Positions 52,534 through 63,615 of a DNA stretch of 64,000 nucleotides are shown piece after piece. A program made the translations under genes and the position numbers. Origin of the DNA: Phaseolus vulgaris. Taxonomy: Eukaryota; Streptophyta; Magnoliopsida; Fabales; Fabaceae. The DNA lies in the NCBI RefSeq assembly GCF_000499845.2, contig NC_023754.2, positions 24,028,611 through 24,092,610 on the forward strand, in the 5' to 3' direction. Position 1 is the first letter of the stretch; each line of letters starts with the position of its first letter. The notes beneath the pieces are model-generated. The model did not search any database, was not told the origin of the DNA, and saw only the letters and a list, made by a program, of their open reading frames with translations.

Positions 52534-55500
52534 TTATTCAATCTTGTCTGCTACAAGGCGAACCTTATTCAGAGACTCTTTAAATGCTTGCCAAGAAACC
52601 ATATAATGATCTTGGGATATCATCCCTTCTTCAACAACTTGCATGGCACGTTTGTACAAATGATCAAAACACTGAACTGGGTTGCTAATATCAACATTAT
52701 CAGCACTGAGATGAGGTACATACAAACGCTTAAAATCTTTCCTCCATCTTGACAAAATGTATTGACATGGAATTTCCTCCACACCATTGTAATTAAGGAT
52801 ATACAAGGCATGTCTGCACAGGTAGCCCTTGAAGTTAAAGCAACTACAAATGCAGCGTACTTCTGTTCCACCTTTATCATATATGACTTCAAAATGCCTA
52901 GCATCTGTTGCAGGGTCTTCCCCTTCGCGCTCTTTTACCATGTAGGTCACTACGGAACCACTAGTTTGAGTCTGCGTGATGCTGAAACAAGAGGGCATCA
53001 TCACCACCTCATCTTGGAACTTCCTAAATACAGCATTTGTGTACAATTTAGAGATTTGCAACTCGTAGTAGCATCTTGTCTTCAGTAATGAGCTCAAGTC
53101 GCATGACTCAAAATCATCAAGAACTTCGGTTTTATGTTTTTTTTGCTGAACTAATTCATAAATCTCAAAAAATTCTTTCAAAGAAGTTTGTTGATGCACA
53201 TGACCCTTAAAAAAGGGAACCACAGACTCACCCTTTTCATAATCAGATATTCCAGCAAAAAATGTGTCTTTGGAGTACACTGGAGCCCAATGCTCTCGTT
53301 CCTCATGCAAGGTTAGGATCTTTTCGTGATTTCTTATTCCAAAATGCTGGGTTAGATCATCCCAAGCCCTTTCAAACTCATCTACTGTTTTAGAGTCATA
53401 TATGACTTTAGTAAGCGCAATTTGAAATGCCTCGTACTCCTGAAACTGCACAAAACACCCAAGAATGCTCTGCATGACTTGCGATAGACAAATTCTATGG
53501 TGAGCTCTCGGGAAAACTTCTGCAATTGCACTTTGCAAGGCCTTACACTTGTTTGTGATCATAGTTTGAGGAGGGCGACCAGTCATACATGTAAGCCATG
53601 CCCTAAACAACCAAATATATGTTTCAAATGTCTCATCTGCAAGTAGACCACATCCTAGCAAAACAGATTTTCCATGGTGATTAACACCAACAAATGCAAC
53701 AAGAGGAATCTCATAGTTGTTTGACAAACACGTTGAGTCAAATGCAACCACATCACCAAAATAACTATAGGCAGCCCTAGATCTAGATTCAATCCAAAAT
53801 ACATTCCTCAGCTGTCCATCATCATTCAGATCCATCACATAGAAAAAGTTAGGATTAGTCAATTGAATGCGGCAGAAGTAATTTGAAATAAGCTCCAGAT
53901 CACCCCTTTTAAGTTTCAAACGCTTGGAACAATTAATGTGGTTGCTAGTTCCACCTTCAGTGGAATTTGAGCTTCCATAACCTGATGCATCTACAACAGG
54001 CATTCGATATAACTTGATTGTTCTTACTTCAACATCTAGAGTTGGCTCAACTTTTCTTTTGGCCCTACTGTCCATCCTCTTATGTGATTTAGAGTTTTGT
54101 GCTCTTTCAGGATCAAATGAATGGTTATGCTCAAGCTTGACTTCATCGACTCTCCACCTGTTAGATTCCACTAATCTCAATCTAATCATTGCTAGACAGC
54201 CCGTTCTTGTTTCTTTCCGGTGACTATTTGCTTCTTTGGTTGTTTTGAAACCCTCACAGTTGCAGCACAGAACCGCACCACGCTTCTCTTTGCTGTTACG
54301 TTTCGTCCATGAAGATTTAACTCGAGTAGCAAATCCAATTTCCTTGGCATAAGTATTGTAATAGTTGTATGCATCATCGTAAGTATCAAACTCCATTCCC
54401 ACAACTGGTGGGGGGCAGTCTTTTCCTTGAGATTCTCCACTATGACTATCAACTACTGTGGTTTCATCCCTCCCATTTTCACGTTCACTTCCATCAATAT
54501 CAAACAATTGTCCACATTCATTGTCAAGCTCGTTGCCCTCGTCCACTATGTCAAGAAGTTGCTCACTGTTTGGAGAACTATCATCTATCTGGAAATTGTG
54601 AAAAAATATTTCAAATTCAAAACAAGATCTAAGCATGCATTAAAATTGTACAGGGAAGTTAAAGTATCTTTGACCACCAAATGATCTTTTTAGTCACCTA
54701 ACTTGAAATTTTTATATTGCTATCTGGTATGAGGTTTCTTTTATTTGTTCAGACAAAATCATTATCCTTTATTTATCTACCCCTCTCACTGTACATTGTA
54801 ATTATATATTTGAAGCAATAACTCAGCTAATTCTTCCACACAAGTTCATAGCCCAGATCTTAAGTAATATTCAAAAATGCCTTAAGTAATATTAAAAAAT
54901 GCATTAGATATATATGTCTTAATTTTAATGATTTATAATCCACTAATAGGATAACGAAAATCTCTCCATCATTATCTTTTATTCGAAGAGGACCACCAAT
55001 AATTTATTGTGAAACAGGTATAGGGCTATGAAGAATTCTTAAAAATTGAAGATGTGATACAGCCTAGATACATTGATATAGTTTATAAAAAGGTGCATTT
55101 ACATATAAGAATGATATTTGTAATGAGATATTAATAATTTCTTATTGACATACATGTACAATATTTATAACGAGACTTTTGTTTAATTAAAAAAGGTATT
55201 GTATTTTATAGCGTAAGTAGCAAAGGCAAGAAGTTTGACACTATATCCCAGGCATATTGGTCATAAGACTACAAAGGGAAAGAGGATAGTCCTCACTAGG
55301 TAAGTATCCAGGCACAAATTAAGACATGAATACAACACCAGTACTTCACAAATTAAGAAGTATTTAAGCTTCACCAATGAGACAATCGATACACTTCTTC
55401 CCTCATTTAACTCACAAGAAATTCATAACCAAAAAATCATCAGTCCAAAGAGATTGCACCATTTTCTCAAAGCAGGGAAAACCACTTTGAACGCATTTAA

Positions 55501-55758
55501 CAAGCAAAAACAAAAGTATCACTACAAGAATGATAAAGAGCCTAAGGTTCTACTAGACCTACCGCAGCATAATAGTTAGAAACAAAAAAAAAGTCACCAA
55601 TTGAGCCAAACACCCTTGCTCTTAAAAGTTTTAGATTTCACATAAAGCACGACACAAGACACAGCATGAAGACATAAAGGAAACTTTACCGTGATATCAA
55701 GATTAGGACTCAGCGACAAGTCCTTGTCGCTTGGAGAACACATGGTATCGTCAGTCAT
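52534..55758 (-). CDS. FAR1-related (FRS6/8-like) transcription factor, copy A
   Basis: Two coding exons, 55758-55690 (23 codons) and 54588-52534 (684 residues plus stop), give 707 residues. A consensus GTAAAG donor and a CAG acceptor join them. Order: acidic N-terminus; FAR1 DNA-binding zinc finger (about 86-180, with Cys131/132, Cys154, His177, His179); MULE transposase-like domain (about 300-400, opening DVVAFDSTC); SWIM zinc finger with Cys602, Cys604, Cys614, His616 in CICSCFNFKGYLCRH. FAR1/FHY3-family proteins are domesticated Mutator-like transposases acting as nuclear transcription regulators, best known in phytochrome A signalling. FRS6/FRS8 affect flowering time. The residue at the second catalytic position is Asn369 (ITNKCKA). 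A tandem paralogue lies 2 kb upstream. Orthology to FRS6/8 is a judgement. Confidence 0.9.
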
Positions 55759-56341
55759 AGCCAGAGAGTTCACCTGTCAAGTATGAGATTAGCCTTGCCA
55801 TGCACATAAGCTCATCTTTCAAGTAATTACATTTAATCCAAACATATTCACAACATTATGAGTCTCAGTTTTATCAACAAAACTGGAAATGAAAAATTAG
55901 CCGGGTTAGTCCAAACAAGTTAAAAAAATACTGTTAAACGAACACTTGATGATCGCATTCACACATGAAATTGGAATGCACAAAAAGGTATGAATACGGG
56001 GCGAGCATAATTATGAAAAACCAAATCCCTCACAGGAATTGATTGTCTACATATTTATTAATTTCATCAGTGCTAGAAGAAAGACTGTTGGCAATAGACA
56101 CAGACAATTTACGGCTTGTGGAATTCGGATTTTACGCATAATCAAGTAATTGAACAAATGGGATTCCGATTAGGTTTGCGATAATGCTGTTTGAGCACAC
56201 GAATCAACAAAATTGGATAAAATAAAAGCAATAGCGACGGAAATCAGATAAAGATTGAGAGAAAGGTGAAAAAAAAAAGTTGGTTGCAGCGAAGAAAGAG
56301 AATCTTAAAAGTTAGGTTGCGATGAAAGTGATAGAAACTTA

Positions 56342-56410
56342 CAGTAACTGAGAAGAAAGAAGAGAGTGGCAGTGAACGAAATGCTGTTTCTCTGCTCTCT
56401 CTTCTGCACT
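56342..56410 (-). other. 5' untranslated exon of FRS copy A
   Basis: On the minus strand the sequence CTCAGTTACT is followed by GTAAGT (donor at 56341), and an acceptor TTGACAG precedes 55773, 15 bases before the ATG. This implies a leader intron of about 570 bases. The 5' limit is a guess. Confidence 0.55.
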
Positions 56411-57764
56411 GCCCATTGAGTTCTTCCTTCTGTTTTCTATTTTCTTTTTCTCATTTTTATGCAAAAATAAATATTTTTTATGTGAAATATTCATTACAAC
56501 TTACTAATATATGACATCATTGATTTTTTAATCTAGATTTTATGTTGATTCTTTTTGCTATTTATAAATTTAAAATACACTGATTTTGATATTTTAAAAT
56601 ATATTAAACAAATAATATATAATATAAATTTATTTTGAAAACGTGGAGCAAGTAAAAAAAAAGTATAAAAAATGCAACAGAAAATTTAAATATAATATTT
56701 TGGTATTTTAACTTTTAACCTAGTGATACCTTAATACGTTTTAAATAATGTATGATTACGCAAATACCTTATAAAAGTTAAATACCCTTTTTCATCCATC
56801 CAAATACGCTATCCTTTTTTTTTTAATCTTCATAAATAAAGTTACGTTCAATCTTTTTTGTCCTTTTGTTAAAAATGCACTTGCATGGCAACACAAAATA
56901 AAATATGCATAAATAGTTTACGCTTCTTATAAATAGTTTAAATACTATTTTATTGCCCTCTGTTTGAATCATTGAAAATATAATGGAAGAAAATAAGAGA
57001 AAAAATATTAATTTTACTGATTATATGAAAAGAAAAAGGGAAAGGAGATCGACTTTAGAATCCTTTTATTCTTCTAAATAATATATGTTTTTTATAACGA
57101 AATAAAAATAATACATTAATTTGTTAAAATAGGTAATGTTATAAAAGTTATTCTGGATTTAATTAGCATCTTGATTAGTATAAAAACAATTTATATAAAT
57201 TTTTTTTCTCTTTCTACTTTATTTTCTACACATCTAAAGTTGAAAAGCTACATTTCTTGTTCTTATTCCAATTGAACCAAAAAGAAGCATTTTTTTCTAT
57301 TTCGATTTTGTTTGTTATTTCTATCTTATTAAATTCTTTATCATTTTTTTCCTCTTATACTCATCTATTATTCAAACAGTAATATCTGACAAAAAGTTAA
57401 TCACAGATAAGGTATACAATCTAACCAACCTAGACAACATCTTCAAAGATCTTTTGTGTGTGAAAGCTTCAAAGTCAGAAACCTATTTTGTAACTTCCTA
57501 ACTTCATCAAGTTCTAATTAATGTGTTGAACACATTTAACTAACAACAAAATGGAAGAAAAAGGACATGGGAAACAGTATGTCAATTGTTCAACTCCGAA
57601 GCAGTACCACTACCATGTAAATAAATAATATGAGAGAAATGACTCATGGTTTAACAAAAACATCTTTAGCTATACAAGTTATGAACATTGTAAAAATATC
57701 ACAGTTAAACAGCGCTAAGCAGTTATACAAAGTAACATAATAATTTAGAGTACATTAAAGCCAG
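56411..57764. other. Spacer between the two FRS genes
   Basis: AT-rich DNA of 1.35 kb holding the promoter of copy A and the 3' end of copy B (57600-57764). No coding sequence or obvious repeat is seen. Confidence 0.6.
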
Positions 57765-59765
57765 TTACCCATGTCTCTGCTCTACATCATGAACCTTACT
57801 GAGTGAGTCTTCTAAAGATTGTAACGCTACATTGTAATGATCTAGAGAAAGTATCCCCTCCTCCACAACTTGTAAGGCACTTCTAAATAACTGATTAGAC
57901 CATTGAATGCGGTCAGTATCATCAGCAGTACCAGAGCTGTGATCAGGAACATAAAGACGCTTGTAATCTTTCTTCCATCGCGAAAGAATGTATCTGTGAG
58001 GTATCTCTTCAACCCCATTAAAATTGAGCACACACAGTGCGTGTCGACAAAGATATCCATAAAAATTAAAGCAACTACAGATGCAACGAACTTCACCTAC
58101 TGTCCTACTGTACAAAACTTCAAAGTCACGAATCTCCCGTCTGTTTCCCTCAATCAAAACACGCTCCTTGACCAAGAAAATTATGATGGGACCATCCACA
58201 TGTAACTGCGTTGTACCAAAACAAGAATATACTTCTTCCACTTCTAACTGGAATTTCATGAACATTTCTCTAGTGTACAATCTGGAGAGCTGCAATTCAA
58301 AGGAACATCTAGTTTTCAGCAAGGGGCTTGAGCTCCTTGATTCAATATCTGCAAAAGACTCTTCCTTGTGCTTCTTGTGAAGAGCTAACTCATACTTATC
58401 AAGAAACTCCTTCAGAGGAGTCTGTTTGTGCACGTATCTATCAAAAAAAGGAGTCATGTTCTCACCAGGCCGAGCTGCAGACATTCCAGCAAAAAATGTG
58501 TCCTTCAAAAATACCGGAGCCCAATGAACTCGATCTTCATACAGAGAACGAAGCCACTCATGATCACTAACTCCAAAGTGTTGAATCATAAATCCCCATG
58601 CTGCTTCAAACTCAATCACTTTCAATGTTTCATAAACTGCTTTAATCAGTGCTTTCCTGAGTGCATCATAGTTGTGCAAACCTCCCAATTTTTCTGGTAA
58701 TTTTTTCATAATTAATGACAAGCCAAAACAATGACGACATCTAGGAAAAACCTCCACAATTGCTCTCTGCAAAGCCTTGCATCTATCGGTAATAATAGTT
58801 TGGGGAGAACATCCTGACATACATTTAACCCATGTCCTAAACAACCATACATAAGATTCTGTAGTTTCACTAGCAAGCAGGCCACATCCTAATAACACCG
58901 AATGACCATGGTGATTTATTCCAACAAAAGTCACCAGCTGGATTTCAAATTTGTTTGACAAATAAGTGTTGTCAAAATAAATTACATCGCCAAAATAACC
59001 ACATGCAGCCCTGGACCTAGCATCAACCCAAAATGCATTCCTCAAGTGCCCTTCGTCATTGAAATCCATCAAGTAAAAGAAGTTTGGATTAGTCAATTGC
59101 ATTCGGCAGAGGAAATTATAAATGGCCTGTGTGTCACCTTTTCTAAGGTTCAACTTATTAGAAAACTCACAGAAACTTCTCTCCTCTCTCGCACTGGAGT
59201 TTGAAATTCCATCACCTCCCGCATCAATCACAAGTGCACGGTACAACTTAATCGTCTGCCCCTCAGCATCAGAACTAGGCAACGACTTCCTCTTCATCCC
59301 AGTTCCCATCTTCTTAACCAATCTGTGTTTAGCACCCAACATGTGGTTATGTTCAAGCATAACTTCAAGCACCCGCCATCTCTGTGACTCCACTAATCTC
59401 ATCCTTATCATTGCAGGACAACCAGTTCTGGTCTCCTTCCTCAAATGATTAACATCCTTTATTCTCTTGAAACCCTGGCTGCTACAGCAAAGCACTGCAC
59501 CATACTTCTCTCTGCTATTCCGCTTGAACCACGAATTCTTCACCCGTACACGAAACCCCACCTCCTTGGCATAGCAAATATAATAATTGTAAGCATCATC
59601 GTATGACTCAAACTCCATTCCAACAGCAGGTGCAACAAATTCCTTTCTCCCCTCAGGAAAACCATTCTGACAATCCAATACAATCAGCGCGCCATCTTCG
59701 TCTTTCTGAACCTCAATGCATTCCCCATCCGCCAATTGTTCACAGCAGAGAGAGGTCTCTTCCAT
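57765..59765 (-). CDS. FAR1-related (FRS6/8-like) transcription factor, copy B
   Basis: A single coding exon of 666 residues starting MEETSLCCEQ. The domains follow copy A: FAR1 zinc finger (about 48-145, Cys93/94, Cys116, His139, His141), a basic patch (KKMGTGMKRK, 151-160), a MULE transposase-like domain (about 258-360) and a SWIM finger (Cys561, Cys563, Cys573, His575). The catalytic-type aspartates D265 (YFDNT) and D327 (IITDRCKA) are both kept, unlike in copy A. It probably acts as a nuclear DNA-binding regulator, not as a transposase. No terminal inverted repeats flank it. Copies A and B share long blocks such as MQLTNPNFFY/IQLTNPNFFY and HHG-SVLLGCGLL, so they are an old tandem duplication. 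The copy-B ATG lies eight bases after an out-of-frame upstream ATG. Confidence 0.92.
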   Translation of the reverse strand: MEETSLCCEQLADGECIEVQKDEDGALIVLDCQNGFPEGRKEFVAPAVGMEFESYDDAYNYYICYAKEVGFRVRVKNSWFKRNSREKYGAVLCCSSQGFKRIKDVNHLRKETRTGCPAMIRMRLVESQRWRVLEVMLEHNHMLGAKHRLVKKMGTGMKRKSLPSSDAEGQTIKLYRALVIDAGGDGISNSSAREERSFCEFSNKLNLRKGDTQAIYNFLCRMQLTNPNFFYLMDFNDEGHLRNAFWVDARSRAACGYFGDVIYFDNTYLSNKFEIQLVTFVGINHHGHSVLLGCGLLASETTESYVWLFRTWVKCMSGCSPQTIITDRCKALQRAIVEVFPRCRHCFGLSLIMKKLPEKLGGLHNYDALRKALIKAVYETLKVIEFEAAWGFMIQHFGVSDHEWLRSLYEDRVHWAPVFLKDTFFAGMSAARPGENMTPFFDRYVHKQTPLKEFLDKYELALHKKHKEESFADIESRSSSPLLKTRCSFELQLSRLYTREMFMKFQLEVEEVYSCFGTTQLHVDGPIIIFLVKERVLIEGNRREIRDFEVLYSRTVGEVRCICSCFNFYGYLCRHALCVLNFNGVEEIPHRYILSRWKKDYKRLYVPDHSSGTADDTDRIQWSNQLFRSALQVVEEGILSLDHYNVALQSLEDSLSKVHDVEQRHG

Positions 59766-59772
59766 CTAACAT
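59740..59772 (-). other. Upstream ORF overlapping the FRS copy B start
   Basis: An ATG at 59772 opens a ten-codon frame (MLDGRDLSLL) that overlaps the main start codon and stops at 59740. It would be in the mRNA only if the leader intron ends at the TATAG acceptor or further upstream. An alternative TTAG acceptor abuts the main ATG and would remove it. Confidence 0.35.
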
Positions 59773-60106
59773 AGGCCTCCTATACAAAGTGATTGCACCT
59801 CTTAATCAACCAAAAAATTAAAATAAAAAAACATAAATTAACTACAATTAGTGATAGGGCTTTTCATTTCAACCTAATCTTAATACGAATTTAAGTCGTA
59901 AACTCTAAACCTAACATTTTTTTTGTGTTCAACTGTAATATCTTCCTCAATTATTAACCTATGCATTTTATTTATTTATTTGAAGAAACATAAAAGGTTC
60001 CGAATCTGTGAAACCCTCGAAATAAGCATTGGTAAAACATGAAACAAGAGAATATAATAGGATCGAAAATTGAGTGAAAATTGAGCAGAGAGTTACCAAC
60101 CGTGAA

Positions 60107-60200
60107 TTCGCTATCCTCAGACTGAAAGATACAAGCAGAAGAAGAACATCATGCTTACTACGCTTCTTATTCGTTCTCTTCAAACGCGCTTTTTTGCTCC
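60107..60200 (-). other. Likely 5' untranslated exon of FRS copy B
   Basis: The minus strand reads CACGGTTG followed by GTAACTC near 60106, a usable donor. Acceptors lie at 59770-59800. By analogy with copy A, a leader intron of about 300 bases is likely. The limits are uncertain. Confidence 0.4.
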
Positions 60201-60329
60201 CTAAAATACACAATCTCGTGTTTTGTTCAAAAAATACAGATTCCAAAAAATTTCTGCAATTTTCACGTTTCGCAGAAATGTGTTTATTTAATTCTTTTAA
60301 AAAACAAAATAAACAATATATGCATCAGT

Positions 60330-61320
60330 AGTAGTGCAGAGGTTATTTTTTTAATCAAAATTTTTTTTTTTCATTAAATAAAATAATTTGTTTGAGATGC
60401 AATTTTTAATGGAAGTCCAATATTTTATTTCCAGTTTTAATAGACATGAATTTACGATGAATTAACATTGAGAATAGGAAAAAAAATCCAAAAAACAATG
60501 ACGTCAATTTCTAATTTAAATACATTGTAACAAATTAAATATAATAATTACACTAACAAAATATTATTATTATTATATCTACTTGAATAAACTAAGTTGT
60601 TAAGTTTAAATACTGTTATAGAGATAAAAACACTCAAAATACGAATAAATAATTGTGATGAGACAAAATTAACCTATGACATATTTAGAAAGTAAATTAA
60701 TTATTTAGAAAGTTATAAACAATACATGGTTAAAAACCTTATTAAATGTAATTTTCAAATGTTTAATTAGTTTTTAGCAAAACGCTTACCAATTGACACA
60801 AAAATTGAATAAATTAAAACTTTATCAATGGATGTTTTTCAAAAATAGGAACTTTGATCTTATGTTTTCATATTATAAACTTTAAATGAAGAATCTTGTA
60901 TCATATAAATTGTATAGTCTAAATTCAACCCATATATAATAACAAGAAGCATTCGTTTAAATTATATTAAAACGTTAAGATGCTTTTTCAGAAAATGTAT
61001 ACTCTAGATTTTACAATAATAGTATATTTTGCAACTATGTCCTAATACAATTAATTCTCCCCAACTAAACAAATATTATGAAATTCACAATTTTATCGTG
61101 ATATCTATAGCAATTGATTATTGTCTCATTGCTGCAAACAATACAAATAATTGAAATTAATCATTTGAGAAATTAACTTTTGTAAAAGTTTTTTTTTTCT
61201 TTTTTACTTGTAATCTAACCAATTTGCTAAAAAAATAGAGTTATAGTTCATGTTTTGTTTGAAATAAAAACACCACACAACATGAATGAAGTCACACATA
61301 TTATTTGTTATTCAGTAATG
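60330..61320. other. AT-rich spacer
   Basis: About 1 kb of AT-rich DNA between the FRS copy B promoter and the TIR element. Nothing is recognised. Confidence 0.6.
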
Positions 61321-61657
61321 TTGTGTTTGGATTTAGGATGGGATAGTCACCATATTTGAGGAGTAGATAGATAGGAAAAAAGATTACATGAATTTTTCTA
61401 TCATCTCACCACGCAATTTCACCACGCAAAGATTAGGAGGAATGTTGACGTAAGATATAAGTATTGTACATTAATATTTTTATCTTTAAAATATTAATAG
61501 TATTAGTTATTTTATTACTATTATCATTATTAATATAGTTATATATATAATATATAAAACTAAATATTAGATAAATTAATAATTTAAAAAATATTTAATT
61601 ATATTATTAATAATAATATATAATTATAAATAATAAAATAAAATTATAATATGAAAA

Positions 61658-61688
<31 letters not shown>

Positions 61689-62095
61689 ATATAACAAATA
61701 TATATAATATAATAAATTTTAATTTCATAAATTTTAATATATTTAATAAATTTATTTAAATTTAACATAGTTTTTTTAATACAATATAAGAATAATCATG
61801 AATATTATATATTAAAAAAATAATTAACTCAAACCTACACCCACAAAAATATATCATAATCTATTATTAAAATACTTTTTAATAATAAAAATAAATTTAT
61901 AAACTTATATTTTACACCTTTAAAATAATTTCTAAATTATCTCATAACTATCACATCACTCACAAATTTTAATAAATCATCTTCATAAATATACTCTATC
62001 CTCTTTCAATCTAAATAACCTCATATATTCTTACATATTCTCCTATTCCCTTCTTTCTCTTTCCCATAAATCATCATATCAATCCAAACAAAGCA
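61321..62095. mobile_element. TIR element, about 770 bp, non-coding
   Basis: The left end is TGTGTTTGGATTTAGGATGG. The reverse complement of the right end is TTGTTTGGATTGATATGATG. They are matching inverted termini. The right arm, reverse complemented, contains AATTTGTGAGTGATGTGATA and then TTTTAAAGGTGTAAAAT, nearly the same as the left arm of the element at 31.85 kb. The interior is AT-rich with an (AT)n tract at 61659-61681 and no open frame of note. A non-autonomous DNA element (MITE) is the likely explanation. Confidence 0.6.
61659..61681. repeat. (AT)n microsatellite
   Basis: About 11 AT units inside the TIR element. Confidence 0.85.
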
Positions 62096-62099
62096 TAAA

Positions 62100-63200
62100 C
62101 AATGAAAAAACTTTTTTATCTCAATGAGATCAAAAGGTTTTTTTTGTTGCTCTTCCATTTTATTTAAGGTCCAATTGATTTGCTAAAAACTCATAATAAA
62201 CAAATATTCCTTATAAAAAGCCCAGTTAAACAAATATTCCATAACAAAATCAGCTTAAGTTTGATATTCATGAGTTTGGGTTATTTGCCATGACAAGTTC
62301 AAATACTCAATACCATGAATTAAATTACTGAATTATGCTTAACTATTATCTAATTATATTGAAGGAAGAAAAGTGTGTCATTACACTTTTTATATAATAA
62401 AATTCCAAGTATTTTTATTTACTCCTTATTTGTGCTTTTATAATTTACTTGGATGATATGATAAAATGTGAATAAATGAGAAATGACAAATTTGTTATAA
62501 ATACCTTTCTATTCTGCAATATTACTATTATTATTATAATTATTTTATGAATTTTTTAAATTTATCATTTTCTCAAGAAAATCGTTTAATGTATATTTTG
62601 GATTGAAATTTAAGAATGAAATCAATTTAGACTACTTGTTATATTTAAATATAATATTTTATGTTTAAAGTTAATTAATAATGATTTATATATTAACATG
62701 TCCCATTGTTTTTCGATTTGATTTATATATTAACATGTCCCATTGTTTTTCGATTTGATTTATATATTAACATGTCCCATTGTTTTTCGATTTGATTTAT
62801 ATTTATAAATATTTGAGAATGAATTTATATTACAATTTTTATCTTTAAAATCATGTAGCTTACTGTTTAATATAAAAAACAATTTAATGAACAAACTTAT
62901 TGAAACCAAAGAATAAAACATTCCTACTACTTTGTACATATAATAATATGCACCATAATCATAGATGTACACTTTTCCCACAATTATTTACTTCTTTACT
63001 TGTCTGCGCAGAAATATTCAATTTCTTTTCCTCTCTCTGTTTCAAACCCCTTCAAAAAAAAGGGAGAATCAGCCCCTAGAAAATTCCTATCCTAAATAAC
63101 ATAATATTTTCTTTCACTTCCACCTCATTTCTATGGTTTCAAGTAACAATACCCAACCAATACCAATTGAATAAAATCTTATTCCACAAAACCACAGAAC
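62100..63200. other. AT-rich spacer before the ADF gene
   Basis: Holds the 37-bp triplet repeat at 62684-62794 and little else. No coding sequence is recognised. From about 63.2 kb the sequence is likely the 3' untranslated region of the ADF gene. Confidence 0.55.
62684..62794. repeat. Perfect 37-bp tandem repeat, three copies
   Basis: The unit begins ATTTATATATTAACATGTCC and ends TTTTTCGATTTG. Copies at 62684-62720, 62721-62757 and 62758-62794 are identical, and a partial fourth unit (ATTTATATTTA) follows. Identity means a very recent expansion. Confidence 0.97.
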
Positions 63201-63615
63201 AAGAAAAGGATATACAGCATGAAGAAGAAGCCTTTGTCTGCCCATACAAAAGAAAGCATATATCGTCCAAAAGAAGTCACAAGAGCATTAGTAGATGACA
63301 AAAGTCAATAAGTGAAGAACCCCATTTTTTGTCTGATCACACAAAACAATTACAAATTCAACTAGTATTGGATAAAAGACCACTAAAATACCACTCAAAC
63401 GCAAAGGTTGTATAAATCACAAAGCATAATAAAATACACTGGAACAAGCAAAGGTTGTCAAAAGGTGCAGTAGAATTTATTCCACAACTTGGAAAATTGA
63501 GAGTTTGGGACCATAACTACCCAAGTTGACCATCCCACAAACTAGAATATTTCCATATGAGTAACTAAGGCTTAAGGGGTGCTCCCACCAGAAAGCGTAC
63601 TATTTATATAATCAT

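Noticed and set aside
52534..59765. The FRS genes as active transposons
   Set aside because: They have the FAR1 plus SWIM architecture of domesticated regulators, have leader introns, and no terminal inverted repeats are seen at their edges.
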